This document shows positions 30,535 to 41,818 of a DNA stretch of 64,000 nt, piece by piece. The translations under genes were made by a program, and so were the position numbers. How positions within the stretch are numbered: position 1 is the first letter of the stretch; the number at the start of each line of letters is the position of its first letter. Where the stretch lies: assembly GCF_029582805.1 (NCBI RefSeq), contig NZ_JAKKUT010000006.1, forward strand, positions 1 to 64,000, written 5' to 3'. The notes beneath the pieces were generated by a model, which was not told the origin of the DNA, did not search any database, and saw nothing but the letters and a program-made list of their open reading frames with translations. This stretch comes from Candidatus Synechococcus calcipolaris G9 (GTDB lineage Bacteria; Cyanobacteriota; Cyanobacteriia; Thermosynechococcales; Thermosynechococcaceae).

Positions 30535-33500
30535 ATGTTCACCCACGTCAAGTCCACCATTCGGCATATCGCGCCAGAGTCTCAACCGGGGCGATCGCTG
30601 ATGCGAGTGGTCTATGTCGTGCTGGAAGCTCAGTACCAGAGTGCTCTTTCTGCCGCCGTTCGCTCGATCAATGCCCACAACCCCAGTCTAGGCATTGAGA
30701 TCAGTGGTTATCTGTTGGAGGAGCTACGCAACCCGGAAAACTACGCCGCCTTTTGTGAAGATGTCTCCCGCGCCAATGTCTTTATTGCCTCCTTGATTTT
30801 CATTGAAGACCTGGCAGACAAGGTGGTAGAAGCGGTGCAACCCTACCGCGATCGCCTGGATGTGGCGGTGGTTTTTCCCTCCATGCCCCAGGTGATGCGC
30901 CTAAACAAGATGGGCAGTTTTTCCATGGCCCAGTTAGGTCAGTCCAAGAGTGTGATTGGCCAGTTCATGAAAAAGCGCAAGGGGAAGGCTGGCTCTGGCT
31001 TCCAGGATGGGATGCTCAAGCTCCTGCAAACCCTGCCCAAGGTTTTGAAGTATCTGCCCATTGATAAGGCCCAGGATGCCCGTAACTTCATGCTCAGTTT
31101 CCAGTATTGGCTGGGTGGCTCTCCTGAAAACCTAGAAAACTTTTTGCTAATGCTGGGCGATCGCTACGTGTTTAAGGGAGAAAACCTGCAAAGCGCGGCC
31201 CTCAAGTACCAAGATCCCGTCACCTATCCCGATACTGGCATTTGGCATCCCTTGGCTCCCCAGATGTTCGAGGATTTGAAGGAGTATTGTAACTGGTTCA
31301 ATAGCCGCCGGGATATTGGCGACGACCTCAAGGATCCCCTCGTGCCCACGGTGGGGTTAATTCTCCAGCGTACCCATTTGGTGACGGGGGATGATGCCCA
31401 TTATGTGGCCGTTGTCCAGGAACTGGAATCCCAAGGGGCGCGGGTGATTCCGGTCTTTTCAGGGGGACTAGACTTTTCCAAACCCCTAGAGATGTTTTTC
31501 TATGATCCCGTCCAGCCCCAACGCACGATGGTGGATTGTGTGGTGTCCTTAACGGGGTTTGCCCTTGTGGGTGGCCCCGCCAAGCAGGATCATCCCAAGG
31601 CGGTGGCGGCCCTAAAAAAACTGAACCGACCCTACATGGTGTCCTTGCCTTTGGTGTTTCAAACCACAGAAGAATGGGAAGACAGCGATCTGGGGTTACA
31701 TCCGATTCAGGTGGCCCTACAAATTGCTCTGCCGGAACTGGATGGGGCCATTGAACCCATTATTCTTTCAGGACGGGATGGAACCACCGGCCGGGCGATC
31801 GCCCTCCAAGATCGGGTGGAAATGATTGCCCAGCGGGCCCTGAAGTGGGCCAATCTCCGCCGTAAACCCAAGGTGAATAAAAAAGTTGCCATTACCATTT
31901 TTAGTTTTCCACCGGACAAGGGAAATATTGGTACGGCAGCCTACCTGGATGTCTTTGGCTCGATCTACAAAGTGATGGAGAGCCTGAAAAACAACGGCTA
32001 TGATGTGACGGATTTGCCCGCGAATGCCGAAACTCTGATGCAAGAGATTCTCCATGATGCCCGCGCCCAAGTGGGGAGTCCCGAACTGAATATTGCCTAC
32101 CGGATGCCCGTGCCGGAATATGAAACCCTGACCCCCTATGCCAAGCGTCTCGAAGAGAACTGGGGCAAACCCCCCGGCCAACTCAACAGTGACGGCCAAA
32201 ACCTACTCATCTATGGCAAAACCTACGGGAATGTCTTTATTGGCGTTCAGCCTACCTTTGGCTACGAAGGGGATCCGATGCGGCTGCTCTTTTCGCGGTC
32301 TGCCAGCCCCCACCATGGCTTTGCCGCCTACTACACGTTTCTGAATCAAATTTGGCAAGCAGATGCGGTGCTTCACTTTGGTACTCACGGCTCCCTCGAA
32401 TTTATGCCCGGTAAACAGATGGGAATGTCAGGGGATTGCTACCCCGATAACCTGATTGGCAATATTCCCAATCTTTACTACTACGCCGCCAATAATCCTT
32501 CGGAAGCAACGATCGCCAAGCGACGCAGCTATGCCAATACCATTAGTTACCTGACTCCACCGGCGGAAAATGCTGGCCTCTACAAAGGTCTGCGGGAACT
32601 GAGCGATCTGATCGGCTCCTACCAAACCTTGAAGGAAAGCGGTCGGGGTATCCAGATTGTGAATACGATTATGGACAAATGCCGCCTCGTGAATCTGGAT
32701 CAGGATGTGCAATTACCCGATGCAGATGCCGCAGATATGAGCAGCGAAGAGCGGGATACTCTGGTGGGCAAGGTCTATATCAAGCTGATGGAAATTGAAT
32801 CTCGGTTGTTACCCTGTGGCTTGCACGTCATTGGTAAACCCCCTAGCACCGAAGAGGCGATCGCCACCCTGGTGAATATTGCCAGTTTGGATCGCCCAGA
32901 AGATGACATCTTGAGTTTGCCGCGGATCATTGCCGCCAGTGTGGATCGGGATATTGACTCGATCTTCCAGGGGAGCGATCGCGGCGTTTTAGACGATGTG
33001 CAACTCCTGCAAGAGATCAACCAGGCCACCCGTGGAGCCGTGAGTGCCCTTGTCCATGCCCAGGCCGATGCCGATGGCCGCGTCTCCAAGGTGTCTAAGC
33101 TAAATTTCTTTAATATGGGTCGCAAAGAACCCTGGATTGAGGCCCTCCACGGTGCGGGCTATACCCAAGTGGATAGTGAAACCATCAAGCCCCTGATGGA
33201 ATACCTGGAATTTTGTTTGCAGCAAATTGTCGCTGACAATGAACTGGGGGCATTGCTCCAGGCCCTAGAAGGGGAATACATTCTTCCAGGGCCGGGGGGA
33301 GATCCCATTCGCAATCCCGATGTCTTGCCCACGGGTAAAAATATCCATGCCCTGGATCCCCAAGCCATTCCCACCGCCGCTGCGGTCAAGTCTGCCAAAG
33401 TTGTGGTGGATCGCCTCCTGGCCCGTCAACGGGACGAAAACAACGGTGCCTGGCCCGAAAGCATTGCCCTAGTTCTCTGGGGAACGGATAACATCAAAAC

Positions 33501-34521
33501 CTATGGTGAATCCCTAGCCCAAGTCCTGTGGATGGTGGGGGTGCGGCCGCTGCCGGATTCCCTGGGGCGGATGAACAAACTGGAATTAATTCCCCTAGAC
33601 GAACTGGGCCGGCCCCGCATTGATGTGGTCGTGAATTGTTCTGGGGTGTTCCGGGATTTGTTTATTAATCAAATGGAGCTTTTAGATCGGGCGGTAAAAT
33701 TGGCCGCCGAAGCCGACGAACCCCTAGAGATGAACTTTATCCGCAAACATGCCCTCAAGCAGGCCGCTGACATGGGAATTAATCTCCGCCAAGCGGCAAC
33801 CCGTGTCTTCACCAATGCCTCTGGTTCCTATGCTGCCAATGTGAACCTAGCGGTGGAAAATAGCACCTGGGAACAGGAATCGGAGCTCCAGGATATGTAC
33901 CTGGCCCGTAAGTCCTTTGCCTTTTCGGCAGATTCTCCGGGTACGATGACGCAATCACGGCAAATTTTGGAATCGGCCCTAAAAACCGTGGATGTGACGT
34001 TCCAAAACCTGGATTCAGCAGAAATTAGCTTGACGGATGTGAGTCATTATTTTGATTCAGATCCCACCAAGGTTGTCAGTAATCTGCGGGGAGATGGCAA
34101 GCAACCCAAATCCTATATTGCGGATACTACCACCGCTAATGCCCAGGTGCGATCGCTCTCGGAAACCGTCCGCTTAGACAGTCGCACGAAATTGCTCAAT
34201 CCTAAATGGTACGAAGGGATGCTTTCCCACGGCTATGAAGGAGTGCGGGAAATTTCCAAACGGCTTGTGAATACCATGGGCTGGTCTGCCACCGCTGGAG
34301 CGGTTGATAATTGGGTCTATGAGGATGTGAATGCCACATTCATTGAAGATGAGCAGATGCGGCAGCGACTCTTGAACCTAAACCCCCATTCCTTCCGTAA
34401 GATTGTCGGCACATTGCTGGAATTAAACGGTCGCGGCTATTGGGATACCAGTGAGAGTAATCTTGATCTGCTGCGGCAACTTTACCAGGACGTGGAGGAT
34501 AAAATCGAAGGGGTTGAGTAG
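30535..34521 (+). CDS. chlH: Magnesium chelatase subunit ChlH
   Basis: 1328 residues, the usual length of cyanobacterial ChlH. It binds protoporphyrin IX and, with ChlI and ChlD, inserts Mg using ATP, the first committed step of chlorophyll synthesis. The cobN/Mg-chelatase domain extends over most of the protein. Clear blocks are [78 protein letters not shown] (porphyrin-site His and Glu), [18 protein letters not shown] and [14 protein letters not shown] near the C-terminus. chlI, chlD and gun4 are not in the window. por is at 22126. The preceding ECF pair and the long leader suggest regulated transcription. Confidence 0.96.
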   Translation: MFTHVKSTIRHIAPESQPGRSLMRVVYVVLEAQYQSALSAAVRSINAHNPSLGIEISGYLLEELRNPENYAAFCEDVSRANVFIASLIFIEDLADKVVEAVQPYRDRLDVAVVFPSMPQVMRLNKMGSFSMAQLGQSKSVIGQFMKKRKGKAGSGFQDGMLKLLQTLPKVLKYLPIDKAQDARNFMLSFQYWLGGSPENLENFLLMLGDRYVFKGENLQSAALKYQDPVTYPDTGIWHPLAPQMFEDLKEYCNWFNSRRDIGDDLKDPLVPTVGLILQRTHLVTGDDAHYVAVVQELESQGARVIPVFSGGLDFSKPLEMFFYDPVQPQRTMVDCVVSLTGFALVGGPAKQDHPKAVAALKKLNRPYMVSLPLVFQTTEEWEDSDLGLHPIQVALQIALPELDGAIEPIILSGRDGTTGRAIALQDRVEMIAQRALKWANLRRKPKVNKKVAITIFSFPPDKGNIGTAAYLDVFGSIYKVMESLKNNGYDVTDLPANAETLMQEILHDARAQVGSPELNIAYRMPVPEYETLTPYAKRLEENWGKPPGQLNSDGQNLLIYGKTYGNVFIGVQPTFGYEGDPMRLLFSRSASPHHGFAAYYTFLNQIWQADAVLHFGTHGSLEFMPGKQMGMSGDCYPDNLIGNIPNLYYYAANNPSEATIAKRRSYANTISYLTPPAENAGLYKGLRELSDLIGSYQTLKESGRGIQIVNTIMDKCRLVNLDQDVQLPDADAADMSSEERDTLVGKVYIKLMEIESRLLPCGLHVIGKPPSTEEAIATLVNIASLDRPEDDILSLPRIIAASVDRDIDSIFQGSDRGVLDDVQLLQEINQATRGAVSALVHAQADADGRVSKVSKLNFFNMGRKEPWIEALHGAGYTQVDSETIKPLMEYLEFCLQQIVADNELGALLQALEGEYILPGPGGDPIRNPDVLPTGKNIHALDPQAIPTAAAVKSAKVVVDRLLARQRDENNGAWPESIALVLWGTDNIKTYGESLAQVLWMVGVRPLPDSLGRMNKLELIPLDELGRPRIDVVVNCSGVFRDLFINQMELLDRAVKLAAEADEPLEMNFIRKHALKQAADMGINLRQAATRVFTNASGSYAANVNLAVENSTWEQESELQDMYLARKSFAFSADSPGTMTQSRQILESALKTVDVTFQNLDSAEISLTDVSHYFDSDPTKVVSNLRGDGKQPKSYIADTTTANAQVRSLSETVRLDSRTKLLNPKWYEGMLSHGYEGVREISKRLVNTMGWSATAGAVDNWVYEDVNATFIEDEQMRQRLLNLNPHSFRKIVGTLLELNGRGYWDTSESNLDLLRQLYQDVEDKIEGVE

Positions 34522-34666
34522 ATACTGAGATACTGATGTATTAAGGTATTGATTGACTGGTGGTCGATGGTAAGGGCTGCCCCCTCCCCTACATCTGACC
34601 TGGGGTTAGGTTGAGTCAGGGAATCCCAGATTATGCATGACGCGTGATTTAAGGCATTAGATTCCT

Positions 34667-35116
34667 ATGAAAAAAGAGAATGTCTTAAAGGAAATAAAGT
34701 CTGCCTTTTCTGGGGTGACTCTTGGTAATGGTATTGGCTTGTGGGAGGCTCAAGCGATCGATGACTATGAGTCCGAAGAAGTGCAGAAAAGAAATCGTGA
34801 CAAAGACGAAAAAGAAGATTGGAGCCAACTTAGTTACGATGAACTACAGCATTGTCACAGCAGCCTTTCGTTTTTTGATGCAGAGGGGATGAGATTTCAT
34901 CTGCCCGCCTATATCGTAGGCAGCCTTGACAACAATGTAAATAGTCCAATTTTTCACTTGACACAGTTAGATGATTACGCAATATTAAAGCTGGCAGCAT
35001 TGAATCCCGCGCAGAGGCAAGCAATAGTAATGTACTTAAAGTGGTGCCTTGAGCAAGCGCAATATGAATTTGAATATCCGACAATCCGAAGGGCATTAAG
35101 TGAATATTGGAATTGA
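34667..35116 (+). CDS. DUF6714-like protein of unknown function
   Basis: 149 residues, cytosolic, acidic-to-neutral. A central EGMRFHLPAYIVGSLD block and a C-terminal LKLAALNPAQRQAIVMYLKWCLE helix resemble DUF6714 (my recollection, not a search). No catalytic motif was seen. The stop TGA (35114-35116) is the first three bases of an IS3-family terminus, so the original 3' end may have been changed by the insertion. No ribosome site is obvious before ATG 34667. Confidence 0.6.
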   Translation: MKKENVLKEIKSAFSGVTLGNGIGLWEAQAIDDYESEEVQKRNRDKDEKEDWSQLSYDELQHCHSSLSFFDAEGMRFHLPAYIVGSLDNNVNSPIFHLTQLDDYAILKLAALNPAQRQAIVMYLKWCLEQAQYEFEYPTIRRALSEYWN

Positions 35117-35245
35117 CCTTGTCTCGAAAAAGTGGACAGAGAAATTAAGCGGAAATGGGTGAAATTAGGGAGCGGTAATACTGATCCTCAAATTGGGCAG
35201 GGGATAGAAAACCGAGGGTAAAATGAAGGTGCTTTTGTTGCAGTA
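35114..35245 (-). mobile_element. IS3-family fragment: right terminus and end of orfB
   Basis: Begins TGACCTTGTCTCGAAAAAGT and runs inward through the same sequence as the right end of the copy at 46473, with a few substitutions. It covers the inverted terminal repeat, a short untranslated part and the last 35 or so codons of orfB on the minus strand. Similarity ends at about 35245. No transposase is complete here. Confidence 0.8.
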
Positions 35246-35359
35246 AGATTATTGAGTGAATGACTTTTGTCATCAAAATCGATGTCCATCATGAAACCAA
35301 CAGCTCAGCGTAAATCATCTGTATAGGTCAGAATATTGTTTTATATAGGAGTCGAAGCC

Positions 35360-36118
35360 ATGTCACAACAGCTCAAAACAATCACAGATCGTCAGTGCCA
35401 AAATACCCCTGCACAGTATAGTGATTTAAAGGCTCTTTTTTTAAACTGCACACTCAATAGAACGCCAGTGTTATCCCATACACAAGGGGTTATCAATATT
35501 GCTAAAGCTATTTTTGAGGCCAATGGGGTAACCACTCAAGTTATTCGACCTGTAGATTATGAGATAGCGGCTGGGCTAGGGTTAGATATGTCACAAACCA
35601 ATGAGTGGCAGGCAGATGAATGGCCCCATATCCAGAAAGAAATTGATGCAACTGACATCTTAGTGCTGTGTACTTCAGTATGGCTGGGTGAAAAAAGTTC
35701 TGTTTGTAGTCGAGTTTTAGAGCGGATGTATGGATATACTCATCTCTTGAATGAGAAAGGTCAGTATAGAGATTATGGGAAGGTTGGGGCAACCCTCATT
35801 ACCGGGAATGAAGATGGTGTTAAACATTGCGCTATGAATATTTTGTTTTCCCTATCGCATATTGGCTATACGATCCCTCCACAAGCGGATGCAGGCTGGC
35901 TAGGCGAAGTGGGCCCTGGTCCTTCCTATTTAGATCCAGGGTCTGGAGGGCCGGAGAACGAATTTACCAATCGCAATACCACCTTTTTAACTTGGAACTG
36001 TATGCATATAGCCAGACTACTCAAAGATAATGGAGGAATTCCTGCTCACGGGAACCAACCTGACGTTTGGGATGCTGGTTGTAAGACAGACTTTAAAAAT
36101 CCTGAGCATAAACGTTAG
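35360..36118 (+). CDS. Flavodoxin-like NAD(P)H:flavin/quinone oxidoreductase
   Basis: 252 residues from ATG 35360 with AGGAG about 9 bases upstream. A flavodoxin-like start is visible: LKALFLNCTLNRTPVLSHTQGVINIAKAIFEANG, in which the NCTLN(R)T loop could bind the FMN phosphate. It continues with DILVLCTSVWLGEKSSVCSRVLERM and GKVGATLITGNEDGVKH, typical of the NADPH-dependent FMN-reductase superfamily. The C-terminal 60 residues (GEVGPGPSYLDPGSGGPENEFTNR) are a family-specific extension. Likely a two-electron reductase of quinones or other electrophiles. It is the first gene after the IS3 fragment. Confidence 0.72.
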   Translation: MSQQLKTITDRQCQNTPAQYSDLKALFLNCTLNRTPVLSHTQGVINIAKAIFEANGVTTQVIRPVDYEIAAGLGLDMSQTNEWQADEWPHIQKEIDATDILVLCTSVWLGEKSSVCSRVLERMYGYTHLLNEKGQYRDYGKVGATLITGNEDGVKHCAMNILFSLSHIGYTIPPQADAGWLGEVGPGPSYLDPGSGGPENEFTNRNTTFLTWNCMHIARLLKDNGGIPAHGNQPDVWDAGCKTDFKNPEHKR

Positions 36119-36264
36119 TAAAGAGAGTTTTTGGTGGCACAGCTAAACCCACGGTCAGCCGATAGAGTAATTTGAAAATCCGGGGGTAAAACCGCCTTTA
36201 CTCCGCCTCCAGCACCAAGCGATAGTCGGCAAAGGCGATGGTTTTTTCATTCTTCTATTTGAAT
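36119..36264. other. Intergenic region between the flavodoxin-like and DUF5996 genes
   Basis: On the minus strand at about 36196-36249 a short open stretch reads KTIAFADYRLVLEAE then stops. It resembles the tail of a lost protein, but it has no start and is too short to assign. Confidence 0.25.
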
Positions 36265-37206
36265 TTAAGAGTTCATTTTGAACGTTAATTGCTTGAGTTC
36301 CTCTTGATTCCAGTTGCCTAAATTAGCAGCAGCATCATAGGTGCTTTGTAAAAAGTCAAACAACATCTGATCCGGTGATTCTGCCTCGCGGACGGCATCA
36401 TAGGGCAAAATAAACTCACCCAACTCTTTGCTGTAAAATGCAGCATCGGGACGAATTGCCGCCTGCTTCAATCCATCGGGTTCTGGGTACGCATAGGAAT
36501 AAAATGCTGGGTATGATAATCCGGCTCCGGGCCAAAATCCGGCACTACTGACTTCCTGGGAATAGGCTTCCTGCGCCACTGCATCCGGTAGATTTGGCAC
36601 CCCTCCCGGATGCTCAGGAGCCGATCGCCCCGAAAAGCGAGTCACGGCTAAATCAAAACTTCCCCAGAAAAAATGAACGGGGCTGACCTTGCCAGAAAAA
36701 TGGGAGCGAAAGTCTCGAAAGACGCGATCAGACTGTAGCAGTACTTGCCAGAATCGATTGGCATAGTCTGCATCATAAGCAGCATGGGTTTCATCTTGCT
36801 CAAATCGAATCGGATCTGGAACTTCATTCGGTTTGGTGTTAATGGTGATATGAATATCTAATGCTCTAAGAGTTTCCATCACGTTCTGGTAGAAATCAGC
36901 GACAGAGCGAGGGTAGAGGGCGATCGCTCGTCTTGCCCCTTCGCTGGTTTGAATCAGCAGCTCATGATCAATAAAATCGAAGTCGATTTGAAAGATCCGG
37001 CTACCATAGGGAATCGTGGACGTAGTCAATCCCCGAACGGTTAAATAGAGGGGAGTATGCCAGGAATGATTAATCCACGGAGTTTGGGTCAACCGGATTT
37101 TGCCGATGATTTGAGTCCACATGTGTAGGGTGGCATAGGTATCCTGCCATGCGTCCAGGGGTAAACTCGGCCAAATATCTATTGGGGCAGGCTGATTTGA
37201 CATCAT
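36265..37206 (-). CDS. DUF5996-family protein
   Basis: 313 residues. The start MMSNQPAPIDIWPSLPLDAWQDTYATLHMWTQIIGKIRL, the middle IPYGSRIFQIDFDFIDHELLI and FFWGSFDLAVTRFSGR, and the C-terminal AGFWPGAGLSYPAFYSYAYPEP are the DUF5996 pattern as I recall it. Members are of unknown function. Soluble, no signal peptide. The UBP zinc-finger gene starts 32 bases upstream on the same strand, so they may be cotranscribed. An alternative ATG one codon in (37203) is equally possible. Confidence 0.72.
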   Translation of the reverse strand: MMSNQPAPIDIWPSLPLDAWQDTYATLHMWTQIIGKIRLTQTPWINHSWHTPLYLTVRGLTTSTIPYGSRIFQIDFDFIDHELLIQTSEGARRAIALYPRSVADFYQNVMETLRALDIHITINTKPNEVPDPIRFEQDETHAAYDADYANRFWQVLLQSDRVFRDFRSHFSGKVSPVHFFWGSFDLAVTRFSGRSAPEHPGGVPNLPDAVAQEAYSQEVSSAGFWPGAGLSYPAFYSYAYPEPDGLKQAAIRPDAAFYSKELGEFILPYDAVREAESPDQMLFDFLQSTYDAAANLGNWNQEELKQLTFKMNS

Positions 37207-37238
37207 GATTTCCTCGTGAGTAGAAAAGGGGCGCGTGA

Positions 37239-37514
37239 TTAATAGTTCTTCTGTTGTTCATCGGCAAAACACCACAGCCATTGTTCACCCAATTCGGCTG
37301 AACTGATCACTGCGTGTTCGCTCTCTTCATAATGGCGGCGCGCGTGTTGATTCTTAGACGAGTCGCAGCACAGCATTTTGCCGCAGCTTTGGCAAATTCT
37401 CAAGTGAACCCAGCGATCTCCAACTCGCATGCATTCCTCACAGCGGAATACTGGGTAATTGGCTTTTGAAATCATATTCTCTAGCGTCAGTTCGTTCAGG
37501 TGTTGACAAGCCAT
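37239..37514 (-). CDS. UBP-type zinc-finger protein
   Basis: 91 residues. Zinc ligands: CEECMRVGDRWVHLRICQSCGKMLCCDSSKNQHARRHYEESEH, given here by its Cys and His: Cys at CEEC, CQSC, CC and His at QHARRHYEESEH. The UBP zinc finger binds the C-terminus of ubiquitin in eukaryotes. Bacterial stand-alone copies have no known partner. AGGAG is seen about 7 bases before the ATG. First gene of a likely pair with DUF5996. Confidence 0.78.
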   Translation of the reverse strand: MACQHLNELTLENMISKANYPVFRCEECMRVGDRWVHLRICQSCGKMLCCDSSKNQHARRHYEESEHAVISSAELGEQWLWCFADEQQKNY

Positions 37515-37879
37515 AGAATGCTCCTGTGAATGTGCAAAATAGGTGCTTGATTAAATGGGATACAGCCATGTGCAAAGGAGTTGAGTGAGGCGCGGCATAA
37601 TCACGTAGGTCACCAGAGTCATTAAATCAATTTTTTATTTTTAGACATTGAAATCTCCTACTTTAGTGATTGGTGAATGAGGAATTGCAGAATGAAATCA
37701 AAAGCCAAACATCTCTGCTTGTGCTTTAAAGTGAAACGTCTGTTTACCCTCATTGGTTGATGACGTAAGCGATCACGCCATGAACTGAGTCTGCAAGACA
37801 ACTCCAAATTTCGCCACTTAATATCCGCGAGTTAAGCACAGAGTTAAGGTTCGCGTCGCATGCCTAAAGGTCATTTGCT
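37515..37879. other. Intergenic region between the UBP gene and the WD40 gene
   Basis: About 365 AT-rich bases holding the promoter of the minus-strand UBP pair and the 3' region of the WD40 gene. I found no gene, RNA or clear promoter match. Confidence 0.35.
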
Positions 37880-40800
37880 TCACTGTGAAATTGCTCCTAA
37901 TGCTCTCAACGTCGCTGCTTGAGTGTGCGTCAATCCAGTTGCACCTTGAATATTCATGCCTTCATAAAGTCGATCGACCATCAATGTCTGAATGCAAAAT
38001 CCGGTGGTGATATCCCATACCTTAAGGGTGCGATCGTCACTGCCACTGATTAAAAACTGACCATCTGGGCTAAAGCTGACTGAGGTGACCCAACTGGTGT
38101 GTTCGTGCAAGACGTTCAAACAATATCCAGTTTGCAGATTCCAGAGCCGAATGGTCTGATCACCACTGCCACTTGCTAACAGATGATGATCAGGGCATAC
38201 AGCAACCGACCATATCCCACCCGTATGCCCCCGTAAGACTTGTGTACATTCGCCAGTCTGGAGATTCCAGACTCGGATGGTTTGATCAAAACTACCGCTG
38301 ATTAACTGCTGATCGTGGGCTGAAAATGCCAGGCTGAAAATGCCTCCTGTATGCCCCTGCAATACATGCCGACACACCCCAGTTTGGACATCCCACAGTC
38401 GAATAGTTTGCTCAGAACTGCCACTCGCCAAGTATTGATTGTTGTCATCAAATGCAATCGCGCACACATTGTGTTTGTGCCCCTCCAGCACTTGCAAGCA
38501 TCGATGCGTTTTGACATCCCATAGCCGCACCGATTCGTCTTTGCTACCGCTTGCCAGAACATTCCCGGTTGCATCAAAAGCGACCGTCCATACAGGCGCA
38601 TCATGACCCAACCACTGATGCAGCAAACCCATTGATACATTCCATAACAGCAGCGAACCGTCCTGTCCATTTGTCGCGACAGTTTGACCATCTGGGCTAA
38701 AGCTTAAGGAAGAAACCCAACTGGTTAACGGAGATGTTAAACCCGTTCGTCTCTGCAAAATTTTGTCGGGGCGTGAGGGGGAGAGTCCGGGGTCAAACCG
38801 CAACTCCCACAGATAAACGGCTTCATCCAACCCCCGACTTGCTAGAGTTGTTCCATTCGGACTGAGGCTGAGAGAACGAATGCCACTAGTACAACCACAC
38901 CATGTTTTGAGGCTTTGTCCTTGCAAATTCCACAACCGCACGGTTTGGTCTTGGCTCGCACTGACAAGGAGTTGACCTCGAAGGGCGATCGCCAGCACAT
39001 CATCCGTATGGCCATCTAAAACATTAATGCATTGCGCCTCTTGCACATGCCAAAGGCGCAGTGTTCCATCATCACTCCCTGTCGCCAGAATACAACCATC
39101 TGAGCTAAACGCCATTCCCCAAACACCACCGGTATGGCCAGACAACACCGTTGAACTCACCCTAGATGGATGATTACTCGTAACCGTCTGCCCATGCCAA
39201 AGTCGAATTGACCCGTCAAAACCACCACTGGCGAGTAGTTGACCGTTTGGGCTGTAACGCACACAATGAACCCCATCACCATAGCCTTGCAATACACTCA
39301 GACAGGTTCCACTGCTTGTGTTCCAAATCCTCACCGATTCGTCTTTGCTACCGCTGACTAGGGTTTGGTTATCCGGCGAGAAGTGGACAGAATAAACGTT
39401 TTTAGTATGCCCTTGCAGAACCTGAAGGCAGTCTCCCTTGAGGTTCCATACCCTTACCGTCTGGTCATCACTGCCGCTGGCTAAGCGATGCCCATCCGGG
39501 CTAAAGGTCACCGACCAAACGCAGCCTGTATGCTCGGTAGCTACCCATAAACACTGACCGCTCTCCAAATCCCATAACCGCACCGACGTGTCACTACCGC
39601 TACTGGCTAGCTGGCGACCATCTGGACTAAAGGCCACACACCAGACCCAACTTGTATGGCCTACAAACGTTGCCAGTAATTGAGTGGTGGCGATCTGCCA
39701 GAGGTAGATCAGCCCAGTGGAATCCCCCACTGCCACCATCTGTCCGTCTGGGCTAAGGTCGATCGACATGGCACTATTTAAGCTCTCGGAAAAAATGGAT
39801 TGGGTCAAATCGGTATCTTTAAAGTTGACCCCGGCTAAGTTGACCTGCCGCAAGTCAGCTTGCTGCACGACCAGCCCCGAAAAGTCAGAGCCACGCAAAT
39901 CGACCTTAAGCTGAACCAGCAGATTGATCAGATTACCTGCGGCATAGCCTGCTAGGGAACTGGATGAATATTGTTGCTGGGTTAGCAATAACTGGGCTCT
40001 ATCTTCAACCACTGACACATTCTGGTATGAGGACAAAAGCCATTCGATCATAGGCTGCATGATCAGTCGCAATTGAATCTCTCGAACATAATCTTTGGCC
40101 TGGATGCGAATTAAGGAATGGCTTTGCCATACATCTAGCTGCTGCGTTGTAAATTCGGTGCAAAGCCGTTGAATCAGTCGCTCTGTCACATATTCCATAA
40201 CAACGGGTTGAAGAAAGAATGTTTTATCTTTTTTTTCAAGCAGCGATCGCCGGAGTAGGGAATTAATATGTTGGGGAATACTTTGCTGATGCATCGATCC
40301 GATCACACTATTTTGAATGTCTGTAAGCGTCAGAGGTTCACGGTGAATGGCAAACCAAAATAATGTTTTTTTCTCAGCGTCTGATAAGCGGCTGAACTGG
40401 CGATCGAGCAAATCACGGATATCTTCAAAGATCAGGATTCTCTGACTGAGGTACGCTAAAAACTCACGAATGCTATTGTTGAATACATCCTGGGTGGCAG
40501 ATGCGACCATTTTTAGTGCTAGGGGATTGCCGCCATAGTGATTTACCAGGGTCTGCCATTCTGTTTCTGAACCTGTAAATATGCCCTTTTGTCGGAAAAT
40601 GGCGCGTCCATCGTCAGGCGTTAGTCCGCTGAGCGGCAACGTTTTAACCAGGCTTTGTTCTCCTTCCATCAAAGCCATTACGCGGGGTTTCTCGCGGCTG
40701 GTAAGTAATAGACAGCTTTGGTGAGGCGTTTCACCCAGCACTCTCAAAAATTGCCCGTAGGCTTCATAACCCGATCTCCACTGACCCACCTGTTTACTCT

Positions 40801-41515
40801 GCAAAATAGTTTCAACGTTGTCTAAAAGGAGCAGACATCGCTGCGATCGCAAATATTGCATCAGCTTAGAAAGCTTTTCATGCAAGGCTGCCGGGATGAT
40901 TGGATCATCCCCTTGAAGCGGCATCAGAAATTTCAGCAGGCTGATTAGCAGGTTCTCAAATGAAGGTGCGTTGGCCAGCGATCGCCACACCACCACCTCA
41001 AACTCAGACTGCATTTGCAGGGCTGCTTTGACGGCGATCGTACTTTTTCCAATACCGCCAATGCCGAACAGTCCTACCACGCGGCAGCGGTCGGCCACCA
41101 TCCACTGCCACAGTTGGGCCAGATCGGCCCCGCGTCCGTAAAACACCGAGGCATCGGCTGCATTATCCCAATCCTGCCAGTCATTGCTTCGCGGTGGCGC
41201 TGAGGGTGCGGCGAGGACAGCAGGAGTCGTATAGTCGGCGCTCGTCAGCTCCAATCCAAAGGCTTGAAAGAGTAGTTCCAGGGATTGGCGATCGACCCCC
41301 AGTTCACGTTTGATAATACGAGCCAGGGTATTGAGGGATAGACCGGTGCGATTACTCAGCTCTTCCTGGGTAAACCGTTTTCCCCAACCCTCGGTAGATT
41401 CGGCTTGCTGTTTAACCGTTTGCCACCGCTGCCAACCTTTGGGCGAAAGGGCGACGCCTCGAACCCGCTTAGGAGGTTTGAGATCGCGCCTTGATCCTTT
41501 CGGGTTGGCATCCAT
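37880..41515 (-). CDS. STAND ATPase with HTH, NB-ARC-like core and 14 WD40 repeats
   Basis: 1211 residues. An N-terminal helix-turn-helix-like domain is at about 25-90 ([21 protein letters not shown]). An NB-ARC/STAND ATPase core follows, with P-loop [14 protein letters not shown] (about 150-163), Walker [12 protein letters not shown] and a GxP sensor ([14 protein letters not shown]). A short pentapeptide-like strip ([20 protein letters not shown]) leads into 14 WD40 repeats (about 575-1180), enough for two seven-bladed propellers. The propellers sense or scaffold and the ATPase switches on binding. STAND proteins act in signalling, transcription control and phage defence; this one could do any of these. 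It lies between the UBP pair and the divergent hydrolase. Confidence 0.85.
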   Translation of the reverse strand: MDANPKGSRRDLKPPKRVRGVALSPKGWQRWQTVKQQAESTEGWGKRFTQEELSNRTGLSLNTLARIIKRELGVDRQSLELLFQAFGLELTSADYTTPAVLAAPSAPPRSNDWQDWDNAADASVFYGRGADLAQLWQWMVADRCRVVGLFGIGGIGKSTIAVKAALQMQSEFEVVVWRSLANAPSFENLLISLLKFLMPLQGDDPIIPAALHEKLSKLMQYLRSQRCLLLLDNVETILQSKQVGQWRSGYEAYGQFLRVLGETPHQSCLLLTSREKPRVMALMEGEQSLVKTLPLSGLTPDDGRAIFRQKGIFTGSETEWQTLVNHYGGNPLALKMVASATQDVFNNSIREFLAYLSQRILIFEDIRDLLDRQFSRLSDAEKKTLFWFAIHREPLTLTDIQNSVIGSMHQQSIPQHINSLLRRSLLEKKDKTFFLQPVVMEYVTERLIQRLCTEFTTQQLDVWQSHSLIRIQAKDYVREIQLRLIMQPMIEWLLSSYQNVSVVEDRAQLLLTQQQYSSSSLAGYAAGNLINLLVQLKVDLRGSDFSGLVVQQADLRQVNLAGVNFKDTDLTQSIFSESLNSAMSIDLSPDGQMVAVGDSTGLIYLWQIATTQLLATFVGHTSWVWCVAFSPDGRQLASSGSDTSVRLWDLESGQCLWVATEHTGCVWSVTFSPDGHRLASGSDDQTVRVWNLKGDCLQVLQGHTKNVYSVHFSPDNQTLVSGSKDESVRIWNTSSGTCLSVLQGYGDGVHCVRYSPNGQLLASGGFDGSIRLWHGQTVTSNHPSRVSSTVLSGHTGGVWGMAFSSDGCILATGSDDGTLRLWHVQEAQCINVLDGHTDDVLAIALRGQLLVSASQDQTVRLWNLQGQSLKTWCGCTSGIRSLSLSPNGTTLASRGLDEAVYLWELRFDPGLSPSRPDKILQRRTGLTSPLTSWVSSLSFSPDGQTVATNGQDGSLLLWNVSMGLLHQWLGHDAPVWTVAFDATGNVLASGSKDESVRLWDVKTHRCLQVLEGHKHNVCAIAFDDNNQYLASGSSEQTIRLWDVQTGVCRHVLQGHTGGIFSLAFSAHDQQLISGSFDQTIRVWNLQTGECTQVLRGHTGGIWSVAVCPDHHLLASGSGDQTIRLWNLQTGYCLNVLHEHTSWVTSVSFSPDGQFLISGSDDRTLKVWDITTGFCIQTLMVDRLYEGMNIQGATGLTHTQAATLRALGAISQ

Positions 41516-41818
41516 AGATCAGTATCGGTTCGAAAGAGTAAAGCGAGCCTATCTACCAGTCTTTTCTACCTAAGGGGAACGACAAGGTTGCCAGGGTACT
41601 TCTGGCGACCATAGCTTGCGTTGATTAAAAACTTATTAGTAAAACTTATCAGCCAGAACCTTTCTGTCTGAAGAATATCACGCCCATTTCGATAAGTCAC
41701 GTGCTAACTCAACGATCTTGAGTGGGCCGAAAAGGTGTGTGGCTGAAGAATGGGGACAGATCAGCAACCTAATGACCATTTTCATTTCCACTCTTAATTT
41801 ATCCCCAAGGAAAATTTT
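41516..41818. other. Intergenic region between divergent WD40 and hydrolase genes
   Basis: About 300 bases. It holds one notable inverted repeat (41707-41723) and an AAGGA ribosome site before ATG 41819. A minus-strand open frame across the region has no coding character. Confidence 0.4.
41707..41723. promoter_or_regulatory. 17-bp inverted repeat, candidate operator of the hydrolase gene
   Basis: ACTCAA-CGATC-TTGAGT, perfect 6-bp arms around 5 bases, about 95 bases before the hydrolase start. Confidence 0.35.

Noticed and set aside
31768-32199. 143-residue minus-strand frame within chlH
   Set aside because: Antisense shadow of a conserved gene.
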